Shown in pieces: positions 8,792 to 16,488 of a DNA stretch of 36,541 nt (positions are counted from its first letter, which is position 1; each line of letters opens with the position of its first letter). Under the pieces are notes generated by a model. That model was given only the letters and a program-made list of their open reading frames with translations. It did not search any database and was not told the DNA's origin. Origin of the DNA: JACTUC01 sp964477685 (GTDB lineage: Archaea > Thermoproteota > Methanomethylicia > Methanomethylicales > Methanomethylicaceae); contig CAYZHK010000005.1 of NCBI GenBank assembly GCA_964477685.1, positions 1 through 36,541 on the forward strand, read 5' to 3'. Made by a program: the position numbers and the translations under genes.

Positions 8792-9997
8792 GTGTCCAAG
8801 CGGAAAGGGTCATCCGTGGGCGTTGCAGCCCTCGTCCTGATACTCCTGGTCCTGGCGGTCTACGCCGGCTACTTCATAGGAACAACCTTCAACCAGCCGG
8901 AGGGGCAGGACCTCAACCCCCTCCTGAACAGGATCAGCGTCCTGGAGGGCGAGGTCTCAATCCTCCAGTCCGAGGTGGCAGCCCTTCAGCAGGGCAATGG
9001 GTCCGCGCCGCCATCCCAGGGGCTGGCCCAGCTCTACCAGCAGGTCAAGGACTCCATCGTGACTGTGAAGGGCCTTGTGGCCGAGACCAACATCTTCAGG
9101 CAGACCACCTACAGCGAGGTCCTGGGGTCGGGCTTCGTGGCCAACCTCACGGGGACCCCCTTCATCATCACCAACTTCCACGTGGTTGACGGCATGATCA
9201 ACGGCTCGGTCACCTTCACCAGCGGGGAGGCCTACCCCTACCAGGTGCTGGGCACCGACAAGTACAGCGACCTCGCGGTCCTTTCGGTTGCGGCGCCGCC
9301 GGCCTTCCTAAAACCCCTCGAGGTCGTCTCTTCCCAGACCCTGAGCGTGGGCGACACCGTCATCGCCATCGGCAACCCCTACGGCCTCCAGAGCTCCATG
9401 ACCTCCGGCATAGTCAGCCAGCTGGGGAGGGCCATCCAGACCGAGACCGCCGGCAACTACCTCATAGCCAACGTCATCCAGATCAGCACCCCCATCAACC
9501 CCGGCAACTCGGGCGGCCCCCTCATTGACGACAGGGGGAGGGTCGTCGGCATCACCTCGGCCATAATATCCGGCTCCCAGAACATCGGCTTCGCCATCCC
9601 CTCCGATGCCATCATCAGGGAGATCCAGCCCCTCGTCTCCGCCGGCACCTTCTTCCACTCCTTCCTCGGGATGACCGGCTACACCCTCGACTACGCCACG
9701 GCACAGGTGGCGGGACTCAGCTACACCTACGGAGTCCTGGTCCAGACGGTCACTGCCGACGGGCCCGCGACCCAGGCGGGGATGCTGGGCGGGACAGGCA
9801 GCATCAGCGTTGCCGGCACGACGGTGAAGGTGGGCGGCGACATCATAGTCCAGATCGGGACGGCGCGCATAAAGACCATGGAGGACATCAGCTCCTACCT
9901 GGACGCCAACACCCTCCCGGGGCAGGTGGTGGTCTTCACCGTCATCAGGAATGGAGCCCCCCTCCCCCTAATCGTGACCCTCGGGACGAGGCCCTGA
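8792..9997 (+). CDS. Membrane-anchored HtrA/DegP-type serine protease with PDZ domain
   Basis: A trypsin-fold protease that probably degrades or refolds damaged proteins outside the cytoplasmic membrane. 401 residues: a basic N-terminus, one hydrophobic anchor (about 9-32), a short coiled-coil-like stretch (about 45-72, LEGEVSILQSEVAALQ), the protease domain, and a PDZ domain from about 290 to the end. The full triad is visible: His130 in TNFHVVDG, Asp160 in KYSDLAVL, and Ser240 in PGNSGGPL. The frame is open upstream to TTG 8735, but the TATA box at 8748-8755 and GAGGT at 8780-8784 decide for GTG 8792. It diverges from tRNA-Asp and is followed by the pyr operon promoter. Confidence 0.92.
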   Translation: MSKRKGSSVGVAALVLILLVLAVYAGYFIGTTFNQPEGQDLNPLLNRISVLEGEVSILQSEVAALQQGNGSAPPSQGLAQLYQQVKDSIVTVKGLVAETNIFRQTTYSEVLGSGFVANLTGTPFIITNFHVVDGMINGSVTFTSGEAYPYQVLGTDKYSDLAVLSVAAPPAFLKPLEVVSSQTLSVGDTVIAIGNPYGLQSSMTSGIVSQLGRAIQTETAGNYLIANVIQISTPINPGNSGGPLIDDRGRVVGITSAIISGSQNIGFAIPSDAIIREIQPLVSAGTFFHSFLGMTGYTLDYATAQVAGLSYTYGVLVQTVTADGPATQAGMLGGTGSISVAGTTVKVGGDIIVQIGTARIKTMEDISSYLDANTLPGQVVVFTVIRNGAPLPLIVTLGTRP

Positions 9998-10016
9998 CAC
10001 CCCACTTTTCCCCCTC

Positions 10017-10050
10017 GGCAAGTCTTATATACACCTTGCCAAGAAACTTG
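10017..10050 (+). promoter_or_regulatory. pyr operon promoter with inverted repeat around the TATA box
   Basis: CTTATATA (10024-10031) is a good archaeal TATA box. It sits in the 12-base spacer of a perfect 6-bp inverted repeat, GGCAAG (10017-10022) and CTTGCC (10035-10040). CAAG-AAA-CTTG (10040-10050) follows at once and reuses the same half-site. Transcription should start near 10053-10057. A dimeric repressor bound here would cover the TATA box. The repeat is seen; the regulator is inferred and not identified. Confidence 0.6.
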
Positions 10051-10140
10051 CTGACGGGTCAATATCTCAGGGAAAGCTGAACAAGGAGAGGCGGACGGAC
10101 CCAGAACTATTCTTTGCAGGCTGACACTCCCTGCGACCTC

Positions 10141-10157
10141 CCCTCCGAAATGGAGGG
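10141..10157 (+). promoter_or_regulatory. Hairpin that sequesters the pyrB ribosome-binding site
   Basis: CCCTCC (10141-10146), loop GAAAT, GGAGGG (10152-10157) form a 6-bp all-GC stem. The 3' arm is the only Shine-Dalgarno-like sequence for the TTG start at 10167, nine bases away. It could set or regulate the translation of the first pyr gene. Confidence 0.5.
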
Positions 10158-10166
10158 AAAAAACAC

Positions 10167-11114
10167 TTGGATTTCAAGCATAGGGACGTGGTCTCGATAA
10201 AGGACTTCTCGAGACCGGAGTTGGAGAAGATATTTGAGACTGCCGAGGGGATGGAGCGGAAGGGCTACGACAAGAGCCTCCTCTCGGGCAAGAGCGTGGG
10301 CCTCCTCTTCTATGAGCCCAGCACGAGGACCCGGCTCAGCTTCGACACCGCCGCCCAGCGGCTGGGGGCGGACACCATCTGGTTCGCCGGAGTGGAGGGG
10401 ACCTCGGTGATGAAGGGGGAGACCCTCAAGGACACCATCGAGACTGTGGCGAACTACGCTGACGCCATCGTGATGCGCCACCCCTACGACGGCTCGGCAA
10501 GGTGGGCCGCCGAGGTGACCACCGCCAGGGCCAAGAGGGGGGAGGCGAAGGTGCCCATAGTCAGCGGCGGGGACGGGAAGAACGAGCACCCGACCCAGAC
10601 CATGCTGGACCTCTACAGCATGGTGAGGACCCAGGGGAGGATCGACGGCCTGGACATAGCCATGGTGGGAGACCTCAAGTACGGCAGAACCGTCCACTCC
10701 CTCTCCTACGCCCTCTCCATGTACGACTGCCGCATCCACTACGTTGCGCCCGACATGCTCCAGATACCGGACCACGTGGCCTCCTTCCTCAGCTCCAAGT
10801 CAGTCGCCTTCACGAAGCACTCGAAGCTCGAGGAAGTGATGGGTAAGGCAGACATCGTCTACATGACCCGCATCCAGAAGGAGCGCTTCCCGGACGAGAA
10901 CGAGTACAACAAGGTGAAGGGCCTCTACTGCATCAACCGGGAGATGCTCTCCAGGGCGAAGCCGAACATGCGGCTGATGCACCCGCTGCCGAGGGTGGAC
11001 GAGATAGCCACAGACTCGGACCAGGACGCCAGGGCCTACTACTTCAAGGAGGCAGGCAACGGAGTTCCCGTCAGGGCTGCGCTGCTTGCGCTCGTCATGG
11101 GGGCGGTCCAATGA
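10167..11114 (+). CDS. pyrB: Aspartate carbamoyltransferase, catalytic subunit
   Basis: Joins carbamoyl phosphate and aspartate to carbamoyl-aspartate, the first committed step of UMP synthesis. 315 residues, the usual catalytic-chain length. The carbamoyl-phosphate site STRTR is at residues 52-56, followed by HPTQTMLDLY in the domain linker and HPLPR at 272-276 in the aspartate domain. The start is TTG, because no other start codon exists in frame upstream; the ribosome site is the 3' arm of a hairpin. The last four bases overlap pyrI, so catalytic and regulatory chains are co-translated. Confidence 0.97.
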   Translation: MDFKHRDVVSIKDFSRPELEKIFETAEGMERKGYDKSLLSGKSVGLLFYEPSTRTRLSFDTAAQRLGADTIWFAGVEGTSVMKGETLKDTIETVANYADAIVMRHPYDGSARWAAEVTTARAKRGEAKVPIVSGGDGKNEHPTQTMLDLYSMVRTQGRIDGLDIAMVGDLKYGRTVHSLSYALSMYDCRIHYVAPDMLQIPDHVASFLSSKSVAFTKHSKLEEVMGKADIVYMTRIQKERFPDENEYNKVKGLYCINREMLSRAKPNMRLMHPLPRVDEIATDSDQDARAYYFKEAGNGVPVRAALLALVMGAVQ

Positions 11115-11584
11115 CAACCTTCAGCGAAGGGCCGGCCAAGAAGGGGCTGATAGTGAGCCCCATAGAGAACGGGACGGTCCTGGACCACCTGCCGGCAGGG
11201 AAGGGGATTATGATAGCCGAGATGCTCGGCCTCAAGGAGGGGAGCGTCGTCATAATAGGCCAGAACCTGCGGAGCACCAAGTACGGGAAGAAGGACCTCA
11301 TCAAGGTGGAGAACCGCTTCCTCACCGACGAGGAGTGCTCCAAGATAGCCCTCATCGCCCCCAACGCCACGGCGAACATCATCCGCGACTCCATCATGAG
11401 GGAGAAGAGGGACGTGGCAGTGCCGGACATAGTCGAGGGGGTTGCCCTCTGCGCCAACGCCAACTGCATAACCAACAGGGAGAAGGTGCAGCCGAGGCTG
11501 AGGACAGTCAGCAGGTCCCCGACGGTCATGGCCTGCACCTACTGCGGCTTCGAGGCCAGGGCCCAGGACCTGAAGCTGAGGTGA
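11111..11584 (+). CDS. pyrI: Aspartate carbamoyltransferase, regulatory subunit
   Basis: The nucleotide-binding regulatory chain that holds PyrB trimers together and gives feedback control by CTP/ATP. 157 residues. The N-terminal allosteric domain opens with IENGTVLDHLPAGKG. The zinc domain has all four cysteines, C114, C119, C142 and C145, with the CxxxxC...CxxC spacing of the family. It starts within the pyrB stop (ATGA). Presence of PyrI implies an allosteric enzyme, so UMP synthesis is controlled at enzyme level as well as by any promoter or leader control. Confidence 0.96.
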   Translation: MTTFSEGPAKKGLIVSPIENGTVLDHLPAGKGIMIAEMLGLKEGSVVIIGQNLRSTKYGKKDLIKVENRFLTDEECSKIALIAPNATANIIRDSIMREKRDVAVPDIVEGVALCANANCITNREKVQPRLRTVSRSPTVMACTYCGFEARAQDLKLR

Positions 11585-11603
11585 GGGGCGGGGGTCGGGT
11601 CCG

Positions 11604-12878
11604 GTGTCGCTCCTCCTGAAGAACGGGACCCTGGTGTCCCACTCCGGCAGGGCGAAGGCAAACCTCTTCGCCGCAGGCGGCAAGATAGTCTCCATAACCG
11701 CCTCCGAGCCTGCGGCCGATGAGGTCATCGACGCAGAGGGGCTGCTCGTCCTGCCCGGCATCATAGACCCCCACGTCCACTTCAGGCAGCCAGGCATGGA
11801 CTCCGAGGACTGGGCAGGAGGCTCGAGGGCAGCCGCAGCGGGGGGAGTGACCACGGTGCTGGACATGCCCAACACCAGGCCCCCTGCTACCACCGCAGCA
11901 CTCCTGGCGGAGAAGGAGAGGCTGGTGGCCTCCCAGTCCCCCTGCGTCAACTACGGCTTCCACTTCGGCGCTACCGAGGACAATGCAGGGGAGTACGCCG
12001 GCGTCGGCCTCTCCGCGTCTGGGGGAGGGGAGCGCCTGGCGGCCTCGGTGAAGGTCTTCATGGGGAGCTCCACCGGGTCGCTCCTGGTCCAGAGGGAGGA
12101 GGCGCTGGCGGGGATACTCAGGGAAGCACGCTTGGTCACGGTCCACGCGGAGGACGAGGCGGTGATCAGGGAGAACGCGTCGCGGGGGACCCACGAGGAG
12201 AGGCGCCCCAAGGTGGCCGCCCTCTCCGCCATAGCCAAGCTGAGGCGGCACGCCTCCCGCCCCTCGGTCTACGTCTGCCACCTAACCGCCTGGGAGGAGG
12301 CAGCCCTAGCCGGGCCATTCTGGAAGGAGGCGACGCCGCACCACCTCTTCCTCAACTCCTCCCTGATGGGGAAGATCGGTGACTATGCCAAGGTCAACCC
12401 GCCGCTGAGGGGCGAGGCGGACCGGCAGTCCCTCTGGCGCGCGCTGGGCGAGGGGCTGATCGACGCCATAGGCTCAGACCACGCCCCCCACCTGAAGGGG
12501 GCCAAGGAGTCCCAGTCCCCCCCGTCGGGGGTGCCTGGGGTCGGGACAACCCTCCCCCTGATGCTGGACGCCTCCAACCGGGGGCTGGTGGCGCTGGAGA
12601 GGGTCGTTGCGCTGATGAGCCGCAACCCGGCGGAGATCTTTGGCCTCAGGGGCAAAGGATCCCTGCAGGCGGGGGCAGATGCCGATATCACCGTCATCGA
12701 CATGGCCAGGGAAAGGAAGGTCCGCTCCGAGGACCTTCACTACAGGTGCGGCTGGACGCCCTTCGAGGGTCTGGTGCTGAAGGGCTGGCCTGTGATCACG
12801 ATCGTCGGGGGATCCGTCGCCTACCGCGACGGCGCCCACCACCCTGCCAGGGGGTCGAGGGTCACCTATGCCCCGTAG
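11604..12878 (+). CDS. pyrC: Dihydroorotase (amidohydrolase type)
   Basis: Closes carbamoyl-aspartate to dihydroorotate. 424 residues, typical of the long type I dihydroorotases. Metal ligands are visible: H57 and H59 in DPHVHF, K150 in VKVFMGSSTG (the lysine that is carbamylated in this family), a His in VTVHAEDE, a His in VYVCHLT, and the Asp of GSDHAPH. The start is GTG 11604, twenty bases after pyrI. Its last eleven bases overlap the start of pyrD. The family also includes hydantoinases and allantoinases, but the operon settles the role. Confidence 0.95.
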   Translation: MSLLLKNGTLVSHSGRAKANLFAAGGKIVSITASEPAADEVIDAEGLLVLPGIIDPHVHFRQPGMDSEDWAGGSRAAAAGGVTTVLDMPNTRPPATTAALLAEKERLVASQSPCVNYGFHFGATEDNAGEYAGVGLSASGGGERLAASVKVFMGSSTGSLLVQREEALAGILREARLVTVHAEDEAVIRENASRGTHEERRPKVAALSAIAKLRRHASRPSVYVCHLTAWEEAALAGPFWKEATPHHLFLNSSLMGKIGDYAKVNPPLRGEADRQSLWRALGEGLIDAIGSDHAPHLKGAKESQSPPSGVPGVGTTLPLMLDASNRGLVALERVVALMSRNPAEIFGLRGKGSLQAGADADITVIDMARERKVRSEDLHYRCGWTPFEGLVLKGWPVITIVGGSVAYRDGAHHPARGSRVTYAP

Positions 12879-14502
12879 GATCGAGCTCCCCCGGGGGGAG
12901 CTGGTCATCCCCTCGGGGACCGTCGCCTGCACCCCCGACATCATCCTGAGGATAGCCGAGACCGTTGACGACGTGGCAGTCATCACCACCAAGAGCATCG
13001 GGCTGGAGGAGAGGGAGGGCTACAAGGAGCCCATAGTCGCCGCCCTCGGGGGCTCCATGGTCAACGCCGTCGGCCTTTCCAACCCGGGCGTCGCCTCCTA
13101 CACCGAGGAGATGTCCGCCGTCTACCCCGCCCTGAGGAGGGCCGGCAAGCTCCTCATGACCTCCCTATTCGGAGCCACAGGCGACGAGTTCGCCCGGCTG
13201 GCCAGGGCGGTGGAGGCGCACTCCGACTGGATCGAGCTCAACCTGAGCTGCCCCCACGCTGAGGGGTTCGGCGCCGCCATCGGGACCTCGCCCGAGGCGG
13301 TCGCGGAGGTGGTCTCGGCTGTCCGAGAAGCCACGGACCTCCCCGTCTTCGCGAAGATAGTGCCGAGCCTGGGCCTCTCGGGCACGATCGCCAGGACAGC
13401 GGTCGGGGCAGGGGCGGACGGGATAACCGCCGTCAACACTGTCGGCCCGCTGGTCTTCAGGGGCAGAGGAGGGCTCCCCCTCCTCTCCAACGTGGCGGGC
13501 GGCCTCTCGGGGCCAGCCATCAGGGATGTGGCCCTCCGGTGCGTGAGGGAGGTGAGGAAGGCGGTGGATGTGCCCATCATAGGGATGGGCGGCATATCCA
13601 CCTGGGAGGACGTCGAGGCATTCCGCTCCGCCGGCGCCACCCTCTTCGGCATCGGCACAGCACTTTCCGGGATGACCACCGGGGGGATCGCCAGGTACCT
13701 CCACAGCCTCGCCTCTAGGGCGCCCGACCCAATGCCCGCCGTCCCCATGGAATACCTCCACGCCTCGGTGAAGGAGGCCTGGGGCCATCCCTCATGCCGG
13801 GTCCTGGTCCTGGACAGGTCGATGAGGGCAGTCCCCGCCCAGTTCGTGTCCGTCCGGCTCCCGGAGGGGGAGAAGCCCTTCTCCCTGGCCACCGACGACC
13901 CCATAACCCTCCTCGTCAAGGCCACCGGCAAGGTCAGCAGCGCCCTTGCCGCCCTGGGGGAGGGCTCGGAGCTGGAACTGAGGGGCCCCTACGGCAACGG
14001 CTACGCCCCTTCCGGCAGGGTGTGCCTGGTGGGAGGGGGGACCGGTGTCGCCCCCGTCTGCTTCGTCGCCAGGCGCCACCGCCAATCCGTGGACGCAATC
14101 TTCATTGGCGGGAGGCGCTCCGAGGACCTGCCGCTCTACGACGAGCTCAGGTCACTGGCGCCGTGCAGGGCTGCCACCGAGGACGGATCGGCGGGCACCT
14201 GCGGCCTCGTCACCGATGTGATGGACCTCGAGCCCCACAGGGGCTGCGAGTTTTTCAACTGCGGCCCGGAGATCATGCTGCTGAAGACCGCAGAGCTGGA
14301 GCGGAAGTTCACAGACCCCTCCAGGATCTTCTGCTCCGTCGAGCGGTACACCAAGTGCGGAATGGGCCTCTGCGGGAGCTGCGCCATGGACGGCTACCGC
14401 ACCTGCATCGACGGGCCGGTCTTCGCCTACTCCGACCTCCTGGCCGGACGGGACTTCGGGAGGTGCAAGAGGGCGGCGAGCGGAAGGAGAGTCAGCCTGT
14501 GA
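12868..14502 (+). CDS. pyrD: Fused dihydroorotate dehydrogenase: PyrD (class 1B) plus PyrK-like electron-transfer domain
   Basis: Oxidises dihydroorotate to orotate. Residues about 1-290 form the FMN barrel, with NLSCPH at 125-130 (C128 is the expected active-site base) and phosphate-binding segments GMGGIST and FGIGTAL. Residues about 295-544 form a ferredoxin-reductase-type PyrK module: an FAD-binding EKPFSL near 332-337, GGGTGVAP near 387, and a 2Fe-2S site with C497, C502, C505 and C513 ahead of the conserved DGPVF. PyrD and PyrK are usually two polypeptides from adjacent genes. Here one frame runs through both, so electrons can pass from FMN to Fe-S and FAD, and on to NAD, inside one chain. 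It overlaps pyrC and is followed after 13 bases by pyrE. Confidence 0.93.
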   Translation: MPRRIELPRGELVIPSGTVACTPDIILRIAETVDDVAVITTKSIGLEEREGYKEPIVAALGGSMVNAVGLSNPGVASYTEEMSAVYPALRRAGKLLMTSLFGATGDEFARLARAVEAHSDWIELNLSCPHAEGFGAAIGTSPEAVAEVVSAVREATDLPVFAKIVPSLGLSGTIARTAVGAGADGITAVNTVGPLVFRGRGGLPLLSNVAGGLSGPAIRDVALRCVREVRKAVDVPIIGMGGISTWEDVEAFRSAGATLFGIGTALSGMTTGGIARYLHSLASRAPDPMPAVPMEYLHASVKEAWGHPSCRVLVLDRSMRAVPAQFVSVRLPEGEKPFSLATDDPITLLVKATGKVSSALAALGEGSELELRGPYGNGYAPSGRVCLVGGGTGVAPVCFVARRHRQSVDAIFIGGRRSEDLPLYDELRSLAPCRAATEDGSAGTCGLVTDVMDLEPHRGCEFFNCGPEIMLLKTAELERKFTDPSRIFCSVERYTKCGMGLCGSCAMDGYRTCIDGPVFAYSDLLAGRDFGRCKRAASGRRVSL

Positions 14503-14515
14503 GAGTGATCCAAAA

Positions 14516-15241
14516 ATGAGTTCCAACAGAGAAACCACTGAGAGTGAGAGAACCAAGGGGGGCATCGACCCCGCCTCCATGAAATCCGGCTTTGCCGAGC
14601 TCATGATCCAGAGCGGGGCGGTGAAGTTCGGCTCCTTCACGCTGAAGAGCGGCCGGATCTCCCCATACTTCATTAACCTGGGCGTCCTGGGGGACGGTGC
14701 AGCCATCGGCCGGCTGGGCGAGTTCTACGCCGACGCGCTGGTGGCCTACGGCCTTGCCCAGAGGACGGACATCCTCTTCGGCCCATCCTACAAGGGCATA
14801 CCCATCGCCGTCTCGACGGCCATCGCCCTCTCCAGGAACCATGGCATACCCATGAGGTTCGCCTTCAACCGCAAGGAGGCCAAGGCCCATGGCGAGGGGG
14901 GTCTCATAATCGGCAGCCACCTGAAGGACGGGGACAGGGTCGGCCTCCTGGATGATGTGATGACCACCGGGAAGACCAAGGAGGAGACGCTGGACATCAT
15001 CCGGTCCGCGGCCAAGGTGGAGGTGGGCTACGTCCTCATAGCCGTCGACAGGATGGAGAGGGGGGAGACCGACCTCCGGGCCACCGAGGAGTTCAGGGTC
15101 CGGTACGGCATCCCGGTCCACTCCATAGCCAGCATCCAGGAGGTTGCGGGGTCGGAGGCCGCAAGGTCCGCCGTAACCCCCGAGAGGATGCAGGCGATAG
15201 GGGAGTACCTCAGGGCATACGGGGGGAAGGACCGTGCCTAG
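14516..15241 (+). CDS. pyrE: Orotate phosphoribosyltransferase
   Basis: Couples orotate to PRPP to form OMP. 241 residues. The PRPP-binding signature VGLLDDVMTTGKTKEE lies near 142-157, and the flexible-loop/substrate segment FGPSYKGIPIAV near 86-97. About 20 hydrophilic residues precede the conserved domain, a little longer than bacterial PyrE. AGTGAT at 14504-14509 is an acceptable ribosome site for ATG 14516. Its last eight bases overlap pyrF if the GTG start there is used. Confidence 0.96.
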   Translation: MSSNRETTESERTKGGIDPASMKSGFAELMIQSGAVKFGSFTLKSGRISPYFINLGVLGDGAAIGRLGEFYADALVAYGLAQRTDILFGPSYKGIPIAVSTAIALSRNHGIPMRFAFNRKEAKAHGEGGLIIGSHLKDGDRVGLLDDVMTTGKTKEETLDIIRSAAKVEVGYVLIAVDRMERGETDLRATEEFRVRYGIPVHSIASIQEVAGSEAARSAVTPERMQAIGEYLRAYGGKDRA

Positions 15242-15935
15242 GATCGCCATGGCAAAGAGCATAGTTGTCGCCTGTGACATCGCATCCAGGGAAGAGCTTG
15301 AGCGGCTGGTCGAGGCTACCCAGGGCGTCCCCCAGCTGGGCGGCTACAAGGTGGGCTTCTCCCTGGCCCTCAAGCACGGCCTACCGGAGATCGTCAGCGC
15401 CATCAGGAAGCACACCGGGAAGCCGGTGATCTACGACCACCAGAAGGGCGGAACCGACGTCCCGCACACCGGGGCGAGCTTCGCCCGGGTGATGGCAGAG
15501 TCCGGCGTCGACTATGCCATCCTCTTTCCCTTCGCCAGCCCCTCCACCGAGGAGGCCTGGATAGGGGCCCTCCAGAAGGAGGGCATCGTACCCATAGTGG
15601 GCGCCTTCATGACCATCCCAGACTTTGCGGCCGAGAAGGGGGGCTATATCGCTGCCGAGAGCATCGGGAGGATATTCACCCTCGCATGCTCCATGGGGGT
15701 CAACGACTTCGTCCTGCCGGGGAACAACCCGGCGGAGGCGTCGCGCCTCCGGCAGCTGATCGAGGCAAGGGCAAGGGAGCCGTCCTTCTTCCTGCCGGGG
15801 CTGGGAGCCCAGGGAGGGGACATTGCCTCCTGCGGTAGGGTAATGGGCAGCCGCTGGCACGCTATCGTTGGCAGGTCCATCTACGGCGCCGCGGACCCGG
15901 GCGCCGCAGCCTCCGCCCTCGGGGGGGAGATCTGA
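15234..15935 (+). CDS. pyrF: Orotidine-5'-phosphate decarboxylase
   Basis: Decarboxylates OMP to UMP, the last step of the pathway. 233 residues from GTG 15234; ATG 15249 is an alternative that removes five residues. The catalytic motif is DHQKGGTD (68-75). It keeps the Asp-Lys-Asp charge network, but with one extra residue on each side of Lys71 compared with the DxKxxD of bacterial and most euryarchaeal enzymes. This form is known from crenarchaeal-type PyrF. LPGLGAQGGD and IVGRSIYGA near the C-terminus bind the phosphate. It is the last gene of the operon and is followed by the tRNA-Tyr promoter. Confidence 0.93.
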   Translation: MPRIAMAKSIVVACDIASREELERLVEATQGVPQLGGYKVGFSLALKHGLPEIVSAIRKHTGKPVIYDHQKGGTDVPHTGASFARVMAESGVDYAILFPFASPSTEEAWIGALQKEGIVPIVGAFMTIPDFAAEKGGYIAAESIGRIFTLACSMGVNDFVLPGNNPAEASRLRQLIEARAREPSFFLPGLGAQGGDIASCGRVMGSRWHAIVGRSIYGAADPGAAASALGGEI

Positions 15936-15960
15936 CCCGGAGCCGCAAGGGCGGAAAAAG

Positions 15961-15968
15961 CTTTTAAT
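15961..15968 (+). promoter_or_regulatory. TATA box of tRNA-Tyr
   Basis: CTTTTAAT centred about 27 bases before the tRNA 5' end. Confidence 0.55.
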
Positions 15969-15991
15969 CAAGCCCGTCAAATCTATCTCGA

Positions 15992-16131
15992 CCCGCCCTA
16001 GCTCAGTGGTAGAGCGCCCGGCTGTAGACCGAGGGTCGCGCTGGGGAATTCGCCGTCAGGCGGCACATGTCCCGGCGTCAGCCAGGGCAATCACCGGGTG
16101 GTCGCTGGTTCAAGTCCGGCGGGCGGGACCA
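15992..16131 (+). tRNA. tRNA-Tyr (GTA) with 65-nt intron
   Basis: The acceptor stem CCCGCCC/GGGCGGG has the C1-G72 pair and A73 typical of archaeal tRNA-Tyr, and CCA is encoded (16129-16131). The anticodon stem CCCGG/CCGGG encloses loop CTGTAG-A with anticodon GTA at 16024-16026. The T arm is GCTGG-TTCAAGT-CCGGC. The two halves are separated by 16028-16092, an intron at the common 37/38 position. The intron folds by itself: CGCTGGG pairs with CCCGGCG around an inner GCCG/CGGC hairpin. The exon-intron junction does not form a fully paired 4-bp central helix by eye, so the bulge-helix-bulge may be relaxed. Boundaries follow from the mature tRNA. Confidence 0.93.
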
Positions 16132-16168
16132 CCCCCTTTCTCTGCAAAGTCCGCATCGGACAGGAACA

Positions 16169-16177
16169 TTTATTAAA
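16169..16177 (+). promoter_or_regulatory. TATA box of the RNA polymerase operon
   Basis: TTTATTAAA. Transcription should begin near 16198 and give a leader of about 45 bases before rpoH. Confidence 0.55.
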
Positions 16178-16242
16178 GAGCATTTTTTTCAAGATGGTAA
16201 GCCCGCGGCTGCCTTTTGGAGCGCATATTTTGGTGATTGTAT

Positions 16243-16482
16243 ATGGTCAAGTTTGAAATCCTCAAGCACGAGCTGGTCCCAGAGTTCTCGATCCTCACAA
16301 AAGAGGAGGCTGAGGCTCTGAGGCACACCTACGGGATAAAGAAGGAAGACCTGCCATGGATAAGGCGGAGTGATCCCGTCTGCAAGGAGATCAGCGCCAA
16401 GCCTGGCGAGGTCCTCAAGATCATAAGGAGGAGCGAAGTCTCCGGCCATTCCGTGGCCTACCGCTATGTAGTTCCAGGGTGA
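16243..16482 (+). CDS. rpoH: DNA-directed RNA polymerase subunit H (Rpb5 C-terminal homologue)
   Basis: A small assembly subunit of archaeal RNA polymerase at the lower jaw, matching the C-terminal domain of eukaryotic Rpb5. 79 residues. Signature parts include HELVPEFSILTKEEAEALR, the DPVC segment, GEVLKIIRRSEVSG, and the end YRYVVPG. GGTGAT at 16232-16237 sets the start at ATG 16243 and excludes an in-frame TTG six bases earlier. It is first in the polymerase operon, with six bases between it and rpoB. Confidence 0.96.
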   Translation: MVKFEILKHELVPEFSILTKEEAEALRHTYGIKKEDLPWIRRSDPVCKEISAKPGEVLKIIRRSEVSGHSVAYRYVVPG

Positions 16483-16488
16483 TATTGG

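Noticed and set aside
15435..15458. PyrF inactivated because DxKxxD is missing
   Set aside because: DHQKGGTD keeps the charged residues and corresponds to a motif variant known in crenarchaeal-type enzymes, and the rest of the protein is intact.
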